The notes under the pieces: generated by a model
The model's input: only the letters and a program-made list of their open reading frames with translations
Database searches by the model: none
What the model was told of the DNA's origin: nothing
Part shown: positions 26,601 through 32,995 of the stretch, piece after piece
How positions within the stretch are numbered: the stretch's first letter is position 1
Layout of the letters: every line of letters starts with the position of its first letter
DNA from: an uncultured Hungatella sp.
GTDB taxonomy: Bacteria; Bacillota; Clostridia; Lachnospirales; Lachnospiraceae
DNA length: 52,311 nucleotides
Direction of reading: 5' to 3'
NCBI GenBank assembly: GCA_910585645.1
Contig: CAJUFP010000023.1
Location: 1-52,311 of the forward strand
Translations under genes and position numbers: made by a program

Positions 26601-27356
26601 GGTGATCTGCAGATCAATGTCTTTTAAGTCCCGGTCAGAGGGATTGGTGACAATGATACTCTGCACTACGGGAATGTGGTTCTGCTGGAGCGCATAGTTG
26701 ACCGCCGGCAGTACGGAGAGTTCCATACATAGCCGGCCGGCTGTCAGATAGGCGGATTCCTCCGGGGAAAGCATGAGTTTTTCCGACGCCTCCCGGGCCT
26801 GTTTTCGAAATGCCTCCCGGGGAAGATCCGGGACAGCTGTTTTAATTTTTGCGGTTTGTTCTGCCGGAGACCGGAGTTTTTCTTCCTGGTCTTTAAGGGG
26901 GTCCTGGTCTTTGAGAGGATCCTGGTCACCGGCAGGCCGGGGGCAGTTTTCCGGCTCCTGGTAGGATTTCGGACAAAAGGTCCAGTCTCCATATACTTCC
27001 ATGAACCAGATACTTAAGTGAAAGGCCATGGGAAGGAGGATCTGTGCCCGCTCTTTTGCGGACAGGGCGGCATGAACTCCGTCGTTTTCGGCTTTGCGCA
27101 GAGCGGTCAGCATATGGTGGGTCCTGCCCGGCAGCAGGTCTGCCCGGGACAGACGCCGGATCTTCTCCGCCTGTCCGGTGTCTTCGGGAAAGGATATGGT
27201 TTCCATACGGCAAAGCTCACTGACAAGCTGTTCCGCGAAATGCCTCAGCCTGCGGATACAGAGATCGGGGTCAGAGTGCAGGTAAGCTTCTGCGCCGGCT
27301 CCCAGCAGGGCAAGTTCTTCCCAATACTGTGCCAGAAATGAAAAATTGGAAGTCAT
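20679..27356 (-). CDS. DUF4011 / SF1 helicase / Vsr-like / DUF3320 giant protein (Hhe-type)
   Basis: The protein has 2225 residues. In order: a DUF4145-like helical domain (1-130); a short DPLKDQ repeat (~155); a transglutaminase-like segment with KMGTCLDLTLLY (~420); a shortened DUF4011 region (~590-700); an SF1 helicase with P-loop GPPGTGNSQT (~772), DEASQ (~1393), GDPNQMPP, NVQGDERD and NVAVSRARHE; a Vsr/MTES-type endonuclease (~1660-1760, DIGVV ... GILLDGESYSTAKTVRDR); a 7-residue repeat array (~1799-2015); and DUF3320 (~2040-2225). This architecture corresponds to the single-gene anti-phage system Hhe. The P-loop lysine is Asn778 (codon AAT at 25023-25025), so ATPase activity is doubtful. 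AAGGGG precedes the start. It lies upstream of a lipoprotein gene. Confidence 0.85.
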   Translation of the reverse strand: MTSNFSFLAQYWEELALLGAGAEAYLHSDPDLCIRRLRHFAEQLVSELCRMETISFPEDTGQAEKIRRLSRADLLPGRTHHMLTALRKAENDGVHAALSAKERAQILLPMAFHLSIWFMEVYGDWTFCPKSYQEPENCPRPAGDQDPLKDQDPLKDQEEKLRSPAEQTAKIKTAVPDLPREAFRKQAREASEKLMLSPEESAYLTAGRLCMELSVLPAVNYALQQNHIPVVQSIIVTNPSDRDLKDIDLQITSDIEVLLPYSRHLEGIPAGESCVLKDIRLALDVQALAGLTEKISGLLKAVLVLDGQPVCVETEELTVLAFDEWSGYTIYPELLTAFVTPNHPEITKQTARAAYFLEKWTGDPSFDAYQSRDPNRILRQAAAVYGALQEQNIIYSVPPASFQRYGQRVRLCDAVLQQKMGTCLDLTLLYTACLEAIGLHPLLILQEGHIFAGLWLEEMTFPEAVQDDASLLTKRLADGINELAVVECTAFVSGRNLSFDDARAAAGQKLVGDDPIQCIIDITRTRYSGITPLPLRIRTETGWQIEREQVDENQLTNAPRKMGEKIEVREGESGVPITKKQLWERKLLDLGLLRWYETSRSTKPRYAPLILLPVELVRRGANRGYVIRLRDDDPQMNITLLEKLSQDFGIKISGLDPLPQDEHGVNTRQVFAVMRKAVMAQQRWDVLESAYLGIFSFSQFVMWNDMRNRSHELIQNKIVRSLMEGKISWDAQPMALEETVPEDDVLLPLGADASQLYAIRAAAGGESFVLHGPPGTGNSQTITALIANSLAKGQSVLFVAEKMAALEVVQKRLDAIGIAPFCLELHSNKSKKKDVLEQLRQAMNVTRGQTCGQYEQKAQQAASLRKELSQYASALHRPQPCGATLFQLVDQYEKNCAAPDLPSFSQKILEQAGPAELENCLTAVERLIAAAKETGHPGKHPLGQVGCRQYSPKLRMELPQAVSDYDRALENLKPAAESCARNMELPIPETLPQLRHLEDVARAFLPWTKLPGSWAKEENIFPYLTAVEEMAQHFLKAQDLRGQLSRTWNDGFFQLDGQALTKEYNTANAKWFLPKLLGINGLAKRMGAYSIGPVEKEQLPDTFACLAQYQQEQKSADALFLTYGNGLDHLYTGPQTHWNAVLETARQARQSAAELENLTGDHRLRIRHGGQKTLYTPLTAFSDACKTAFSAREQLDRLLSLADQETQTSWIEEQQNLCRTLKAQADRLKEWITWNSAAADARELGLEPVVEAYRGGMPHEQVRSAYLKGMAKGLAVRYIDMEPTLGTFSGGVFREKIAQFRRIDEELTRLTRQEIFCRLAANVPDCAREAAQSSELGILQRAIRSNGRGVSIRRLFEQIPNLLPRLCPCMLMSPISAAQYLDPKREPFDLVVFDEASQLPTSKAVGALARGRNAVVVGDPNQMPPTSFFAANTVDEDNLDTEDLESILDDCLALNMPQTHLLWHYRSRHESLIAFSNRHFYENRLYTFPSVNDRESKVSLISVEGTFDRGKTRQNRAEAQAVLEELKRRCHDPELSRYSVGVVTFNISQQNLIDDLLTEACSLDQELEQWAYGSEEPVFIKNLENVQGDERDVILFSVGYGADQNGKVSMNFGPLNRAGGWRRLNVAVSRARHEMKVFSSLAPEQINLSRSSAEGVAALQAFLEYAQSGRLDMDEKTLHRVHGTKTGIAKSICAALENKGYKTQCAVGRSQYKVDIGVVDPQKPDQYLLGILLDGESYSTAKTVRDREIAQIDVLRSLGWNILRIWTMDWWDNRQKELDRIVDRLEDLKRQPVKPAYSPEKSTSPQMAGEEWNAAEEEWDAVGGERNAAEREQNAVGGKRDTAGGAWNAAEREQNAAGGAWNAAEREQNAVGGERNVAEREQNVVGGRRDTARGEWNAAEREQNAIGGRQDAAGEVWDAAEREQNAVGGRRDAAGGEWNAAEREQNAVGGKRDVAGGAWNAAEREQNAVGRKRDAARGERNAAGGEQEAVRRNWTVSQGEQEAVRRNWTVSEEEQKVADAIKQEASMSVKTPDPEIPLYEPAVLTEETLSAEDFVRPISTKRILEKICAVVEKEAPVCELLLTRRVVQSFGIARAGSRIQNRMTQILDNSGLNRTQSDGQLVFWKTGQNPESYTGFRASSGEKTKREARDVPVLEAANAICQVLYDQISLPEDDLIREAARMMGYNRLGSVVTELFRKAILCAKEQGRIEIASNGNWILKPSKKG
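21310..21960 (-). repeat. 21-bp-period coding minisatellite
   Basis: About 29 tandem 7-codon units lie inside the helicase gene. They fall into three alternating types, GGxRDxA, GGxWNAA and EREQNAV, giving a 63-bp higher-order period. The two leftmost units in gene order and the last four (RRNWTVS, QGEQEAV) are diverged. The sequence is stop-free in several frames because the period is a multiple of three. Confidence 0.9.
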
Positions 27357-27503
27357 GGTGTAAGTCCCCTTTTTATTTATTCAATCCCCCGCCTCTGTTT
27401 AAGCCCACAGTGTACAGCGGGGCGTCCGATTTGCGGCGCGGCAGGTGTGGGGGCTGCCTTCTGGTCCATTGGCCAAATTGGGATGCAGCCGGTTTTGTGA
27501 ACC

Positions 27504-28628
27504 TTATTCCCTCCCGGCCAACAGCCATGCCATAATATGAACCGCCTGCTGAAATTCTCCTCCAAAGATCAGTTTCTCAATCTCCTTTGGGGAATATTTC
27601 TTTACATGGAGAAACTCCGTCTCGTCCAGATTCTGCTCCCCGGACTTTCTGCAGTTTTTGGCCTCAAAAATATGGGCGTAGTTGTCTGCCATGGTCGCGT
27701 TGGACGGCACTGTGAGCAGATACCTCCACTCTTCTGACGCGTATCCTGTCTCCTCTAACAGTTCCCGCTTTGCCGCCTGAAACGCGTCCTCCGACGCCTC
27801 CGGGGCCTGCCGGGATTTGTACTCTCTGCCGTCGGACCGCTCAATCCCTCCTGCGGGAAATTCCGTGGTCACTTGTTTTACCCCCTGACGGAACTGCCTG
27901 ACACAGAGATAGTTTCCGTCCTCATCCCGCGCCACAATGACCACATAGTCTTTGCGGCTGTAGCTGTAAAAGGGCTGAAATACGTTGCCGTCGGGAAATT
28001 GGTAGGCGGACCGTCTGAAATCAATCCATTCGTCCTGCACTACATGTTCTGTGCGGATCTCCTTCCATGCAAGGTTTTCTTTGGCGGCCGCGTCCGCTCT
28101 GGTCTCTCTGTCTTTGGCGGCTTCCCTGGTTGTCGGGTCTGCTCCGGCGTTTATTCCGGTTTGGACCTTTTCTTTGTCTTCGCCTTTAACCTCACAGTAC
28201 GTAAACCCATGTTCATCACACCATTCCATGGCCAGCTTACGGTAGGCTTTGGCTTTAAAGTCATACCACTGCTGTTCTATGCCAAATCTTCGGATGGCGT
28301 CCTTAAATCTTCGGAAGGCCCTTTTTCCCCTGATGGCATATTCCAGTGAGTCCTGCACCCGTCCCTGGGGAAGGTCCCACACAAAGCGCTCCATAATGCT
28401 GTATTCATGGATATCAAACTGGGACGGCAGAGCAAAAAACCGGGCGCGCCTCTCCTCCTCAATCGTATCCGCCAGCTCCTGGTATTTCTCATCATACTCT
28501 CCCATAAAAGAATATTCGGGAAGGCAGACCACCTCCATGTTCTCTATGTCAAGATACTGCTTCCACTCACTGTTCGCCGACTCTATGGCGTCACAGATCA
28601 GTTGTAACGGAACCATTACATTCATCAT
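27504..28628 (-). CDS. UPF0158-Nudix fusion protein
   Basis: The protein has 374 residues. Residues 1-160 are UPF0158-like: an opening LICDAIESANSEWKQYLDIENMEVV, IHEYSIMERFV and AIRGKRAFRRFKDAIRRFGIEQQWYDFK ... AMEWCDEHG. A charged linker (~165-195) leads to a Nudix domain resembling ADP-ribose pyrophosphatases (YVVIVARDEDGNYLCVRQFRQGVKQVTTEFPAGGIE ... AAKRELLEETGY). The Nudix box is split: about 16 extra residues lie between GGIE and the AFQAAKRELLEETG helix, though the catalytic REllEEtG is intact. It probably hydrolyses a nucleoside-diphosphate derivative. The coding sequence ends about 150 bases before the giant helicase gene, on the same strand. Confidence 0.8.
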   Translation of the reverse strand: MMNVMVPLQLICDAIESANSEWKQYLDIENMEVVCLPEYSFMGEYDEKYQELADTIEEERRARFFALPSQFDIHEYSIMERFVWDLPQGRVQDSLEYAIRGKRAFRRFKDAIRRFGIEQQWYDFKAKAYRKLAMEWCDEHGFTYCEVKGEDKEKVQTGINAGADPTTREAAKDRETRADAAAKENLAWKEIRTEHVVQDEWIDFRRSAYQFPDGNVFQPFYSYSRKDYVVIVARDEDGNYLCVRQFRQGVKQVTTEFPAGGIERSDGREYKSRQAPEASEDAFQAAKRELLEETGYASEEWRYLLTVPSNATMADNYAHIFEAKNCRKSGEQNLDETEFLHVKKYSPKEIEKLIFGGEFQQAVHIMAWLLAGRE

Positions 28629-28680
28629 ATTTCCCCCATTATGTACTATGCTGATTTTTCATCCAATATCCCGGCTGCCC

Positions 28681-29421
28681 TCACCGGTTCAGCTCATGGC
28701 TCAGGCTGTTTGGCACGCCCCTTGGCCCCCGCACCGCGTAGATTCCATAATCTGCTTTCAGTTTGTCAAAGGTAAACTGTTTTGGTTCATACCTTCTCAG
28801 AAGCCGGATCTTCATGACCGTGGTGATGGTCAGATCTTTGCCTGTGTATTTATAGGGAATGTCCACCTCCACGGCTTTGCATTTGTAGAGGATGGCTGAC
28901 ACCGGAGCCGCCACATACATAAAGATGGTGTCCCCTGCTTTTACGCTGCTGCTCTGCTTCCAGTCAATGGTATCCGTGTTGTCAAAGGCGTGCTCAATAT
29001 CGTAAAATTTCGAGTTGGCCGGAACGATCCATTCCTTTGGAGGCCGAACTTTCTCTTTCTTTTTCTTTGACGCCGTGGCCAGAAAACTTGCACTAATCAG
29101 ATCAAAAATCTTGTCTTCTTTCACCGTGCCGTCCAATACTACGGAAATCCAATGTTCTTTATTCATGTGGTACGCCGGGAGAATGCCCTTCTCCTTGAGA
29201 AGCATGTCTTTGAACATCCTGTCATCGATTTTCAGGTTGATCACGTCCACCTGCTCATTTCCCGGAAGTCCCAGCTTGTCCCGCCCCACCTCCATCACCA
29301 GGGCAAACCATTTCTGGTTGTCGCTGTGGCGGAAGACTGCGTGGTTCTCATGCTTCCCCCAGGGATACTCCGGGGATACTTTGTATTTCTTTTTCATGTA
29401 GGTAAAGATCTCTTCACGCAT
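28681..29421 (-). CDS. MmcQ/YjbR domain fused to EVE-like (PUA superfamily) domain
   Basis: The protein has 246 residues. Residues 1-115 are MmcQ/YjbR-like (KYKVSPEYPWGKHENHAVFRH, VDVINLKIDD, HMNKEHWISVVLDG). After a lysine-rich linker (KKKKEK), residues 127-246 match the EVE/PUA-like fold: KEWIVPANSKFYDIEHAF, VKAGDTIFMYVAAPVSAILYKCKAVEVDI and FTFDKLKADYGI. EVE domains read modified bases or tRNA modifications. The start overlaps the end of the DUF3788 gene by eight bases, so the two are cotranscribed. Confidence 0.78.
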   Translation of the reverse strand: MREEIFTYMKKKYKVSPEYPWGKHENHAVFRHSDNQKWFALVMEVGRDKLGLPGNEQVDVINLKIDDRMFKDMLLKEKGILPAYHMNKEHWISVVLDGTVKEDKIFDLISASFLATASKKKKEKVRPPKEWIVPANSKFYDIEHAFDNTDTIDWKQSSSVKAGDTIFMYVAAPVSAILYKCKAVEVDIPYKYTGKDLTITTVMKIRLLRRYEPKQFTFDKLKADYGIYAVRGPRGVPNSLSHELNR

Positions 29422-29878
29422 GGTCTTCTCCTTTTGATTCTCCTTTTGACTCTCTTTTTGAGGTTCCCCTGCGGATTTCGATAAGACGAAATATGTGGTC
29501 GTACAGGGTGTCTTTGTCCTCCAGATCGATCATCAGCCACCTCTGTCCGTTGCCTTCCCTGGTCTGGTCGTAGATCTCCTGCAGCCGCGCATCGCAGTCA
29601 GGCAGTATGGCCTCAACGCGTTCCTTTTCTTTTGTCCCCACAACCACCATTACCGTAAAGTATCCTTCCCGGGGATATAGGGTACACAGGCCTTTTCCTG
29701 ATTTTTTAAACTTTATATTCCATCCCGGCTCCAGGCTGCAGGCGCTAAATTCTATGTTTTCTTTGCACTGGTATTTCTCCTTTATCTCTGTGCAGAACTG
29801 CGTGAAAATGGGGTTCCTGATGTATTCTCCTATCTCCTCCAGTGTGGGGCAGGCGGTTTTGTCCTGTAGGTTTACCAT
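29414..29878 (-). CDS. DUF3788 family protein
   Basis: The 154-residue protein matches DUF3788: CPTLEEIGEYI at the start, SACSLEPGWNIKFKKSGKGLCTLYPREGYFTVMVVVG in the middle and a WLMIDLEDKDTLYDHIFRLIEIRR ending. The C-terminus is a short repeat of SKxESKGE. The function is unknown; the fold is probably YdhG/DUF1801-like. It overlaps the downstream YjbR-EVE gene by eight bases. Confidence 0.78.
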   Translation of the reverse strand: MVNLQDKTACPTLEEIGEYIRNPIFTQFCTEIKEKYQCKENIEFSACSLEPGWNIKFKKSGKGLCTLYPREGYFTVMVVVGTKEKERVEAILPDCDARLQEIYDQTREGNGQRWLMIDLEDKDTLYDHIFRLIEIRRGTSKRESKGESKGEDHA

Positions 29879-29921
29879 GGTTTTGTACCTCCGATTTTGT
29901 AGGGTTTTTAGCTCCTTTTCC

Positions 29922-30653
29922 TCACTTCTTCGCCCTGGCTCTCACCAGCAGCATCATAGGTCTCCGCAGTTCATGTTCCATCCCCGGAATATCCATCATC
30001 TCAAGAGGCGGCCTGGCCTCCTCCACAACTTCAAGGATAAATCCGCTTCTTATTACCCCCATCAAAATTTGTGTCAGCGTGTGGTGATATTTCACCACAT
30101 CACACCCCAGGAAATGCGTCTTACGCTGTCCGGAATCATAATAATGATCCACAGGCCAGAACTTTGGCTCTCCGTCGTCCCCATAAATCCAATCCTGTCC
30201 AACACCGGAAGTAAAAACAGGGTGTTCTATATTGAAAAGAAAAACCCCGTCCGGTTTCAGGGTCCTGAAAACCTTCCCAAATACCAGATCCAGATCCTCT
30301 ATATAGTGGAGCGCCAGGTTTGAGATCACAAGGTCCCAGGTATCCTCCGGGTACTCATACCCGTCCATGCCGCAGACGCGGTACTCAATCCCCTCTCCTC
30401 TGTTTCTTCGCCTGGCTTCCCCGATCATCTTCTCACTCACATCAATTCCCAAAACCCTGACCGCTCCCTGCTCCCGGGAAAATCTGCAGTGCCACCCATA
30501 ACCGCACCCCAGGTCAAGGACGCTCCTCCCGTCCAGCGGCGGAAACAGGGGCTTTAGCTGATGCCATTCCCCGGCTGCAGACAGACCTGCTTTGCTGCGG
30601 GCCATTTTGGAGTATTGATTAAAAAATTCTTCATTGTCATATATAGGATTCAT
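29922..30653 (-). CDS. Class I SAM-dependent methyltransferase
   Basis: The 243-residue protein has motif I VLDLGCGYGWHCRF (about 45-58), the acidic strand VLGIDVSEKMI (about 70), a post-I loop GIEYRVCGMDGYEY and motif IV WDLVISNLALHYIEDLD (about 111-127). This is the Methyltransf_11/25 type used on small molecules. An inserted segment with FTSGVGQDWIYG appears in several Firmicute relatives. The start is the ATG at 30653. It is on the same strand as the neighbours but with larger gaps, so operon membership is uncertain. Confidence 0.85.
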   Translation of the reverse strand: MNPIYDNEEFFNQYSKMARSKAGLSAAGEWHQLKPLFPPLDGRSVLDLGCGYGWHCRFSREQGAVRVLGIDVSEKMIGEARRRNRGEGIEYRVCGMDGYEYPEDTWDLVISNLALHYIEDLDLVFGKVFRTLKPDGVFLFNIEHPVFTSGVGQDWIYGDDGEPKFWPVDHYYDSGQRKTHFLGCDVVKYHHTLTQILMGVIRSGFILEVVEEARPPLEMMDIPGMEHELRRPMMLLVRARAKK

Positions 30654-30694
30654 AGCGGATGCCTCCTGCCGCGCATTCTCATGTTATTCCCATT

Positions 30695-31597
30695 TTAATG
30701 GAAACTCCTGTTCCACTCTTTATAAAATTCTTCAAATGTCCTGTACCGCTTATCCCTGTCAGCCTGAACCGCTTTCACCGCAGCCTGGTAACTCTCCCCA
30801 TTCAGCTGCCATTGTGAGCGGGAACAGGGGACAAATCGGTTCTGTGCATACCGCTGTTTTATCTCATCAGCGGTATAACTGCCAAAAAATTCAAAGAGCA
30901 GAGCGCCCAGTGTAAAAATGTTGGTCTGCTCATCTATGATACTGCCCTTTCTATATTCTTCCGGAGCTTTCAGCCGCTTTGTCCCATACCAATCCGTCCC
31001 CATGTCATTGACAACAGGGGCCTTCCTGAAAAGGTCAATGTCACAGATGGTAACCCTGTCCGCCTGAAAGTCGTACATGATACTTCCGTCGTAAAAATCA
31101 ACCGCTGTATATCCCTTTCTGTTTACCTTCTGTAAAAATGAAAACAGCACGTCCGCCGCTGCCATCTTCTTTGCGACCGGCAGTTCTCTGAATCGTTCCT
31201 TTGGGCTTTTCAGCGCGGTATCTTTTTTATATTGATCAAAATTCCAGTGGTCAAACAGACATTCCCCGTCCGCCCACTGAAAGACCACAATATAAAACTG
31301 CCTGTATGGATATTCCTCCACAATCTGGATCAGATTGGGATGTTCTAACTCATGGTAGAGAGGTACTGCGGCTTTCAAAAAGTTTACAGACTCTTTTGGT
31401 GTGACTTCTCCCTCGATTGTGTTGACTCCCGCGATTTTGCAAAAATACTTTTTTCCTGCATCCTCCATGCCAATACAGACGCATCCGGATCCGGTTGCAT
31501 CCACACACCAGAAGGCTTTTCCGTATTTTTTCAGCCATTGAAAGTCCTGGTGTTCTTTTAGGCGGAATGTGATGGAATCCAGTTTGATGGTTGTCAT
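30695..31597 (-). CDS. Protein-kinase-like protein with atypical active site
   Basis: A 300-residue kinase fold. The N-lobe has FCVCIG-like strands and KKYFCKIAG with the ATP-anchoring Lys. The catalytic loop reads AVDFYDGSIMYD where HRDxKxxN is usual, so the Asp is kept but the His, Lys and Asn are changed. The DFG equivalent is CDIDLF. The activation segment continues with GTKRLKAPEEYRKGSIIDEQTNIFTLGALLFEFF, the usual APE-like and F-helix regions. Such variants occur in a family of Firmicute small kinases. It may phosphorylate a small molecule or a protein. Confidence 0.75.
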   Translation of the reverse strand: MTTIKLDSITFRLKEHQDFQWLKKYGKAFWCVDATGSGCVCIGMEDAGKKYFCKIAGVNTIEGEVTPKESVNFLKAAVPLYHELEHPNLIQIVEEYPYRQFYIVVFQWADGECLFDHWNFDQYKKDTALKSPKERFRELPVAKKMAAADVLFSFLQKVNRKGYTAVDFYDGSIMYDFQADRVTICDIDLFRKAPVVNDMGTDWYGTKRLKAPEEYRKGSIIDEQTNIFTLGALLFEFFGSYTADEIKQRYAQNRFVPCSRSQWQLNGESYQAAVKAVQADRDKRYRTFEEFYKEWNRSFH

Positions 31598-31843
31598 TCT
31601 CCCTCCAATTTTTCAGACAATTTCGCTTCACAGAATAACTCTTTGGAACTACTAAAATTTCTTCAATGGTCTCCCCCTCTTTCTCAGGTGTTACTCTCTG
31701 TCACACAGTTGTTCCTTACTTATAATATGGCACGATATCCACCAGATTTCAAGAAGATTTTTATAAAAAAGAATCCTGCTCCGCAGTGCGCATCCTAAAC
31801 AGAGCGCTTTTGTTCTATAGAACGAACTTTCCTAAATAGAATG
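31598..31843. other. Intergenic region upstream of the kinase-like gene
   Basis: This is promoter space for the minus-strand kinase-like gene. A 12-bp perfect palindrome GTTCTATAGAAC lies near 31812; it does not match a SOS-box orientation. Nothing else is evident. Confidence 0.35.
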
Positions 31844-31878
31844 AAAAAAGCCGGTAATGGGCAGCTCCCACTACCGGC
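31844..31878 (-). terminator. Rho-independent terminator
   Basis: On the minus strand GCCGGTAGTGGG pairs with CCCATTACCGGC around a short loop and is followed by six Ts. It lies about 45 bases beyond the stop of the GyrI-like gene. Confidence 0.85.
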
Positions 31879-31923
31879 ATCGTCCAGACAAGGACTCCTC
31901 CTTCTTCGGTTCAGAAAACTTCT

Positions 31924-32559
31924 CTATGATAGTATCATAATCGGATGCCGGATTACCGTTTTCCGTTTCTCCGGGGCGACTTTTCTGGCATCGCTTAAAT
32001 AAATCTCATGGTGCAGACGCTTATCCGTAATATCCAAAACATAACCCTGTTGCTCCATAAACTCATGCATCACCGAAACTGTAGCAGGCTCATCATCATA
32101 AGAACCAATATGCATACACTGTACACAAAGCCCCTCTTCAACTGTCAGGTATTCCACTTTAGAGAAATCCTGTTTTTTCTTCTCTGATGCCTCATTCACA
32201 GCCCAGCAAAAATCATCCTCCGTCACAAAATCCGGAAGACGTATTACAGAAATCCAATGAAAGTCTTCCTTATGCGCATAGTCAATTCCGTCCACTCCAT
32301 CCTGCCACCAGAATCCTTCCAGCGGCGGCACCACATAATCGAAATATCCTTCAATCTTGTGACTGCCCTTCTTACTCATTTTGATCGTAAAGGCAATGGC
32401 GTATAAAAGCCCGATTGCCGATTTATAGTCACCGTCCTCCCTATTCGGATCACCGCTGCCACGGACAGCAATATAGTTCATCTTAGGAACCGTGACTATC
32501 TCCGGCTTTGTCTTCGGCATGTAAAACTCTTTGTATTCTTTCTTATAATCAAATGCCAT
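31924..32559 (-). CDS. GyrI-like small-molecule-binding protein
   Basis: I start at the ATG at 32559 because GGAGGG precedes it; this gives about 211 residues. MAFDYKKEYKEFYMPKTKPEIVTVPKMNYIAVRGSGDPN and GFWWQDG, DFHWISVIRLPDFV, YDDEPATVSVMHEFMEQQGY and HHEIYLSDARKVAPEK match the GyrI-like proteins of Firmicutes. The fold binds hydrophobic ligands or DNA gyrase; the ligand here is unknown. It is the last gene in a trio with a VOC protein and a WYL regulator; the stop of the VOC gene lies 26 bases upstream. Confidence 0.82.
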   Translation of the reverse strand: MAFDYKKEYKEFYMPKTKPEIVTVPKMNYIAVRGSGDPNREDGDYKSAIGLLYAIAFTIKMSKKGSHKIEGYFDYVVPPLEGFWWQDGVDGIDYAHKEDFHWISVIRLPDFVTEDDFCWAVNEASEKKKQDFSKVEYLTVEEGLCVQCMHIGSYDDEPATVSVMHEFMEQQGYVLDITDKRLHHEIYLSDARKVAPEKRKTVIRHPIMILS

Positions 32560-32584
32560 TTGTACTCCCTCCTGCAATCCCTGA

Positions 32585-32995
32585 CTATTGATCCTTCTCC
32601 TCATAAGGCTTATTCCAGGAGCCTATCTCAATCAGGTTACCCTCTGGATCAGCAATATAGCAGGTCCTCTGTCCCCACGGTTCCAGTTCCGGCTCCAAAA
32701 CCGGTGCGGCACCGTTCTCTACCGCGTTTTTAAATGCGGCATCAACCTCATCAAAAGTATCGACATAGAGGGCAATCTCAAAATGACCGTTCAAACCTTT
32801 TATATACTCATATCGACGGCCTGTCATCTTCTCAAAATCCCTCCTGCCGTACAGCAAAAACAGCGTCTTGTCCTTCACAAGATACACATTGGAGGTATCT
32901 TCCGCTCCCTTGATCTCGAATCCAAGCACATCTCTGTAAAACCGGATCATCTTTCCCATGTCATCAACAAGTAATCCGAAACCGTCTAATTTCAT
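32585..32995 (-). CDS. VOC-family (glyoxalase/bleomycin-resistance-like) protein
   Basis: The 136-residue protein has paired beta-alpha-beta-beta-beta repeats: LDGFGLLVDDMGKMIRFYRDVLGFEI (1-28) and HFEIALYVDTFDEVDAAFKNAVENGAAPVLEPELEPWGQRTCYIADPEGNLIEIGSW. A metal-binding Glu is placed in LIEIG. The substrate is unknown. Its ATG overlaps the stop of the WYL regulator (ATGA), so they are translationally coupled. Confidence 0.85.
   Translation of the reverse strand: MKLDGFGLLVDDMGKMIRFYRDVLGFEIKGAEDTSNVYLVKDKTLFLLYGRRDFEKMTGRRYEYIKGLNGHFEIALYVDTFDEVDAAFKNAVENGAAPVLEPELEPWGQRTCYIADPEGNLIEIGSWNKPYEEKDQ

Noticed and set aside
31812..31823. GTTCTATAGAAC palindrome as a LexA/SOS box
   Set aside because: Firmicute SOS boxes have GAAC on the left and GTTC on the right; the half-sites here are in the opposite order.
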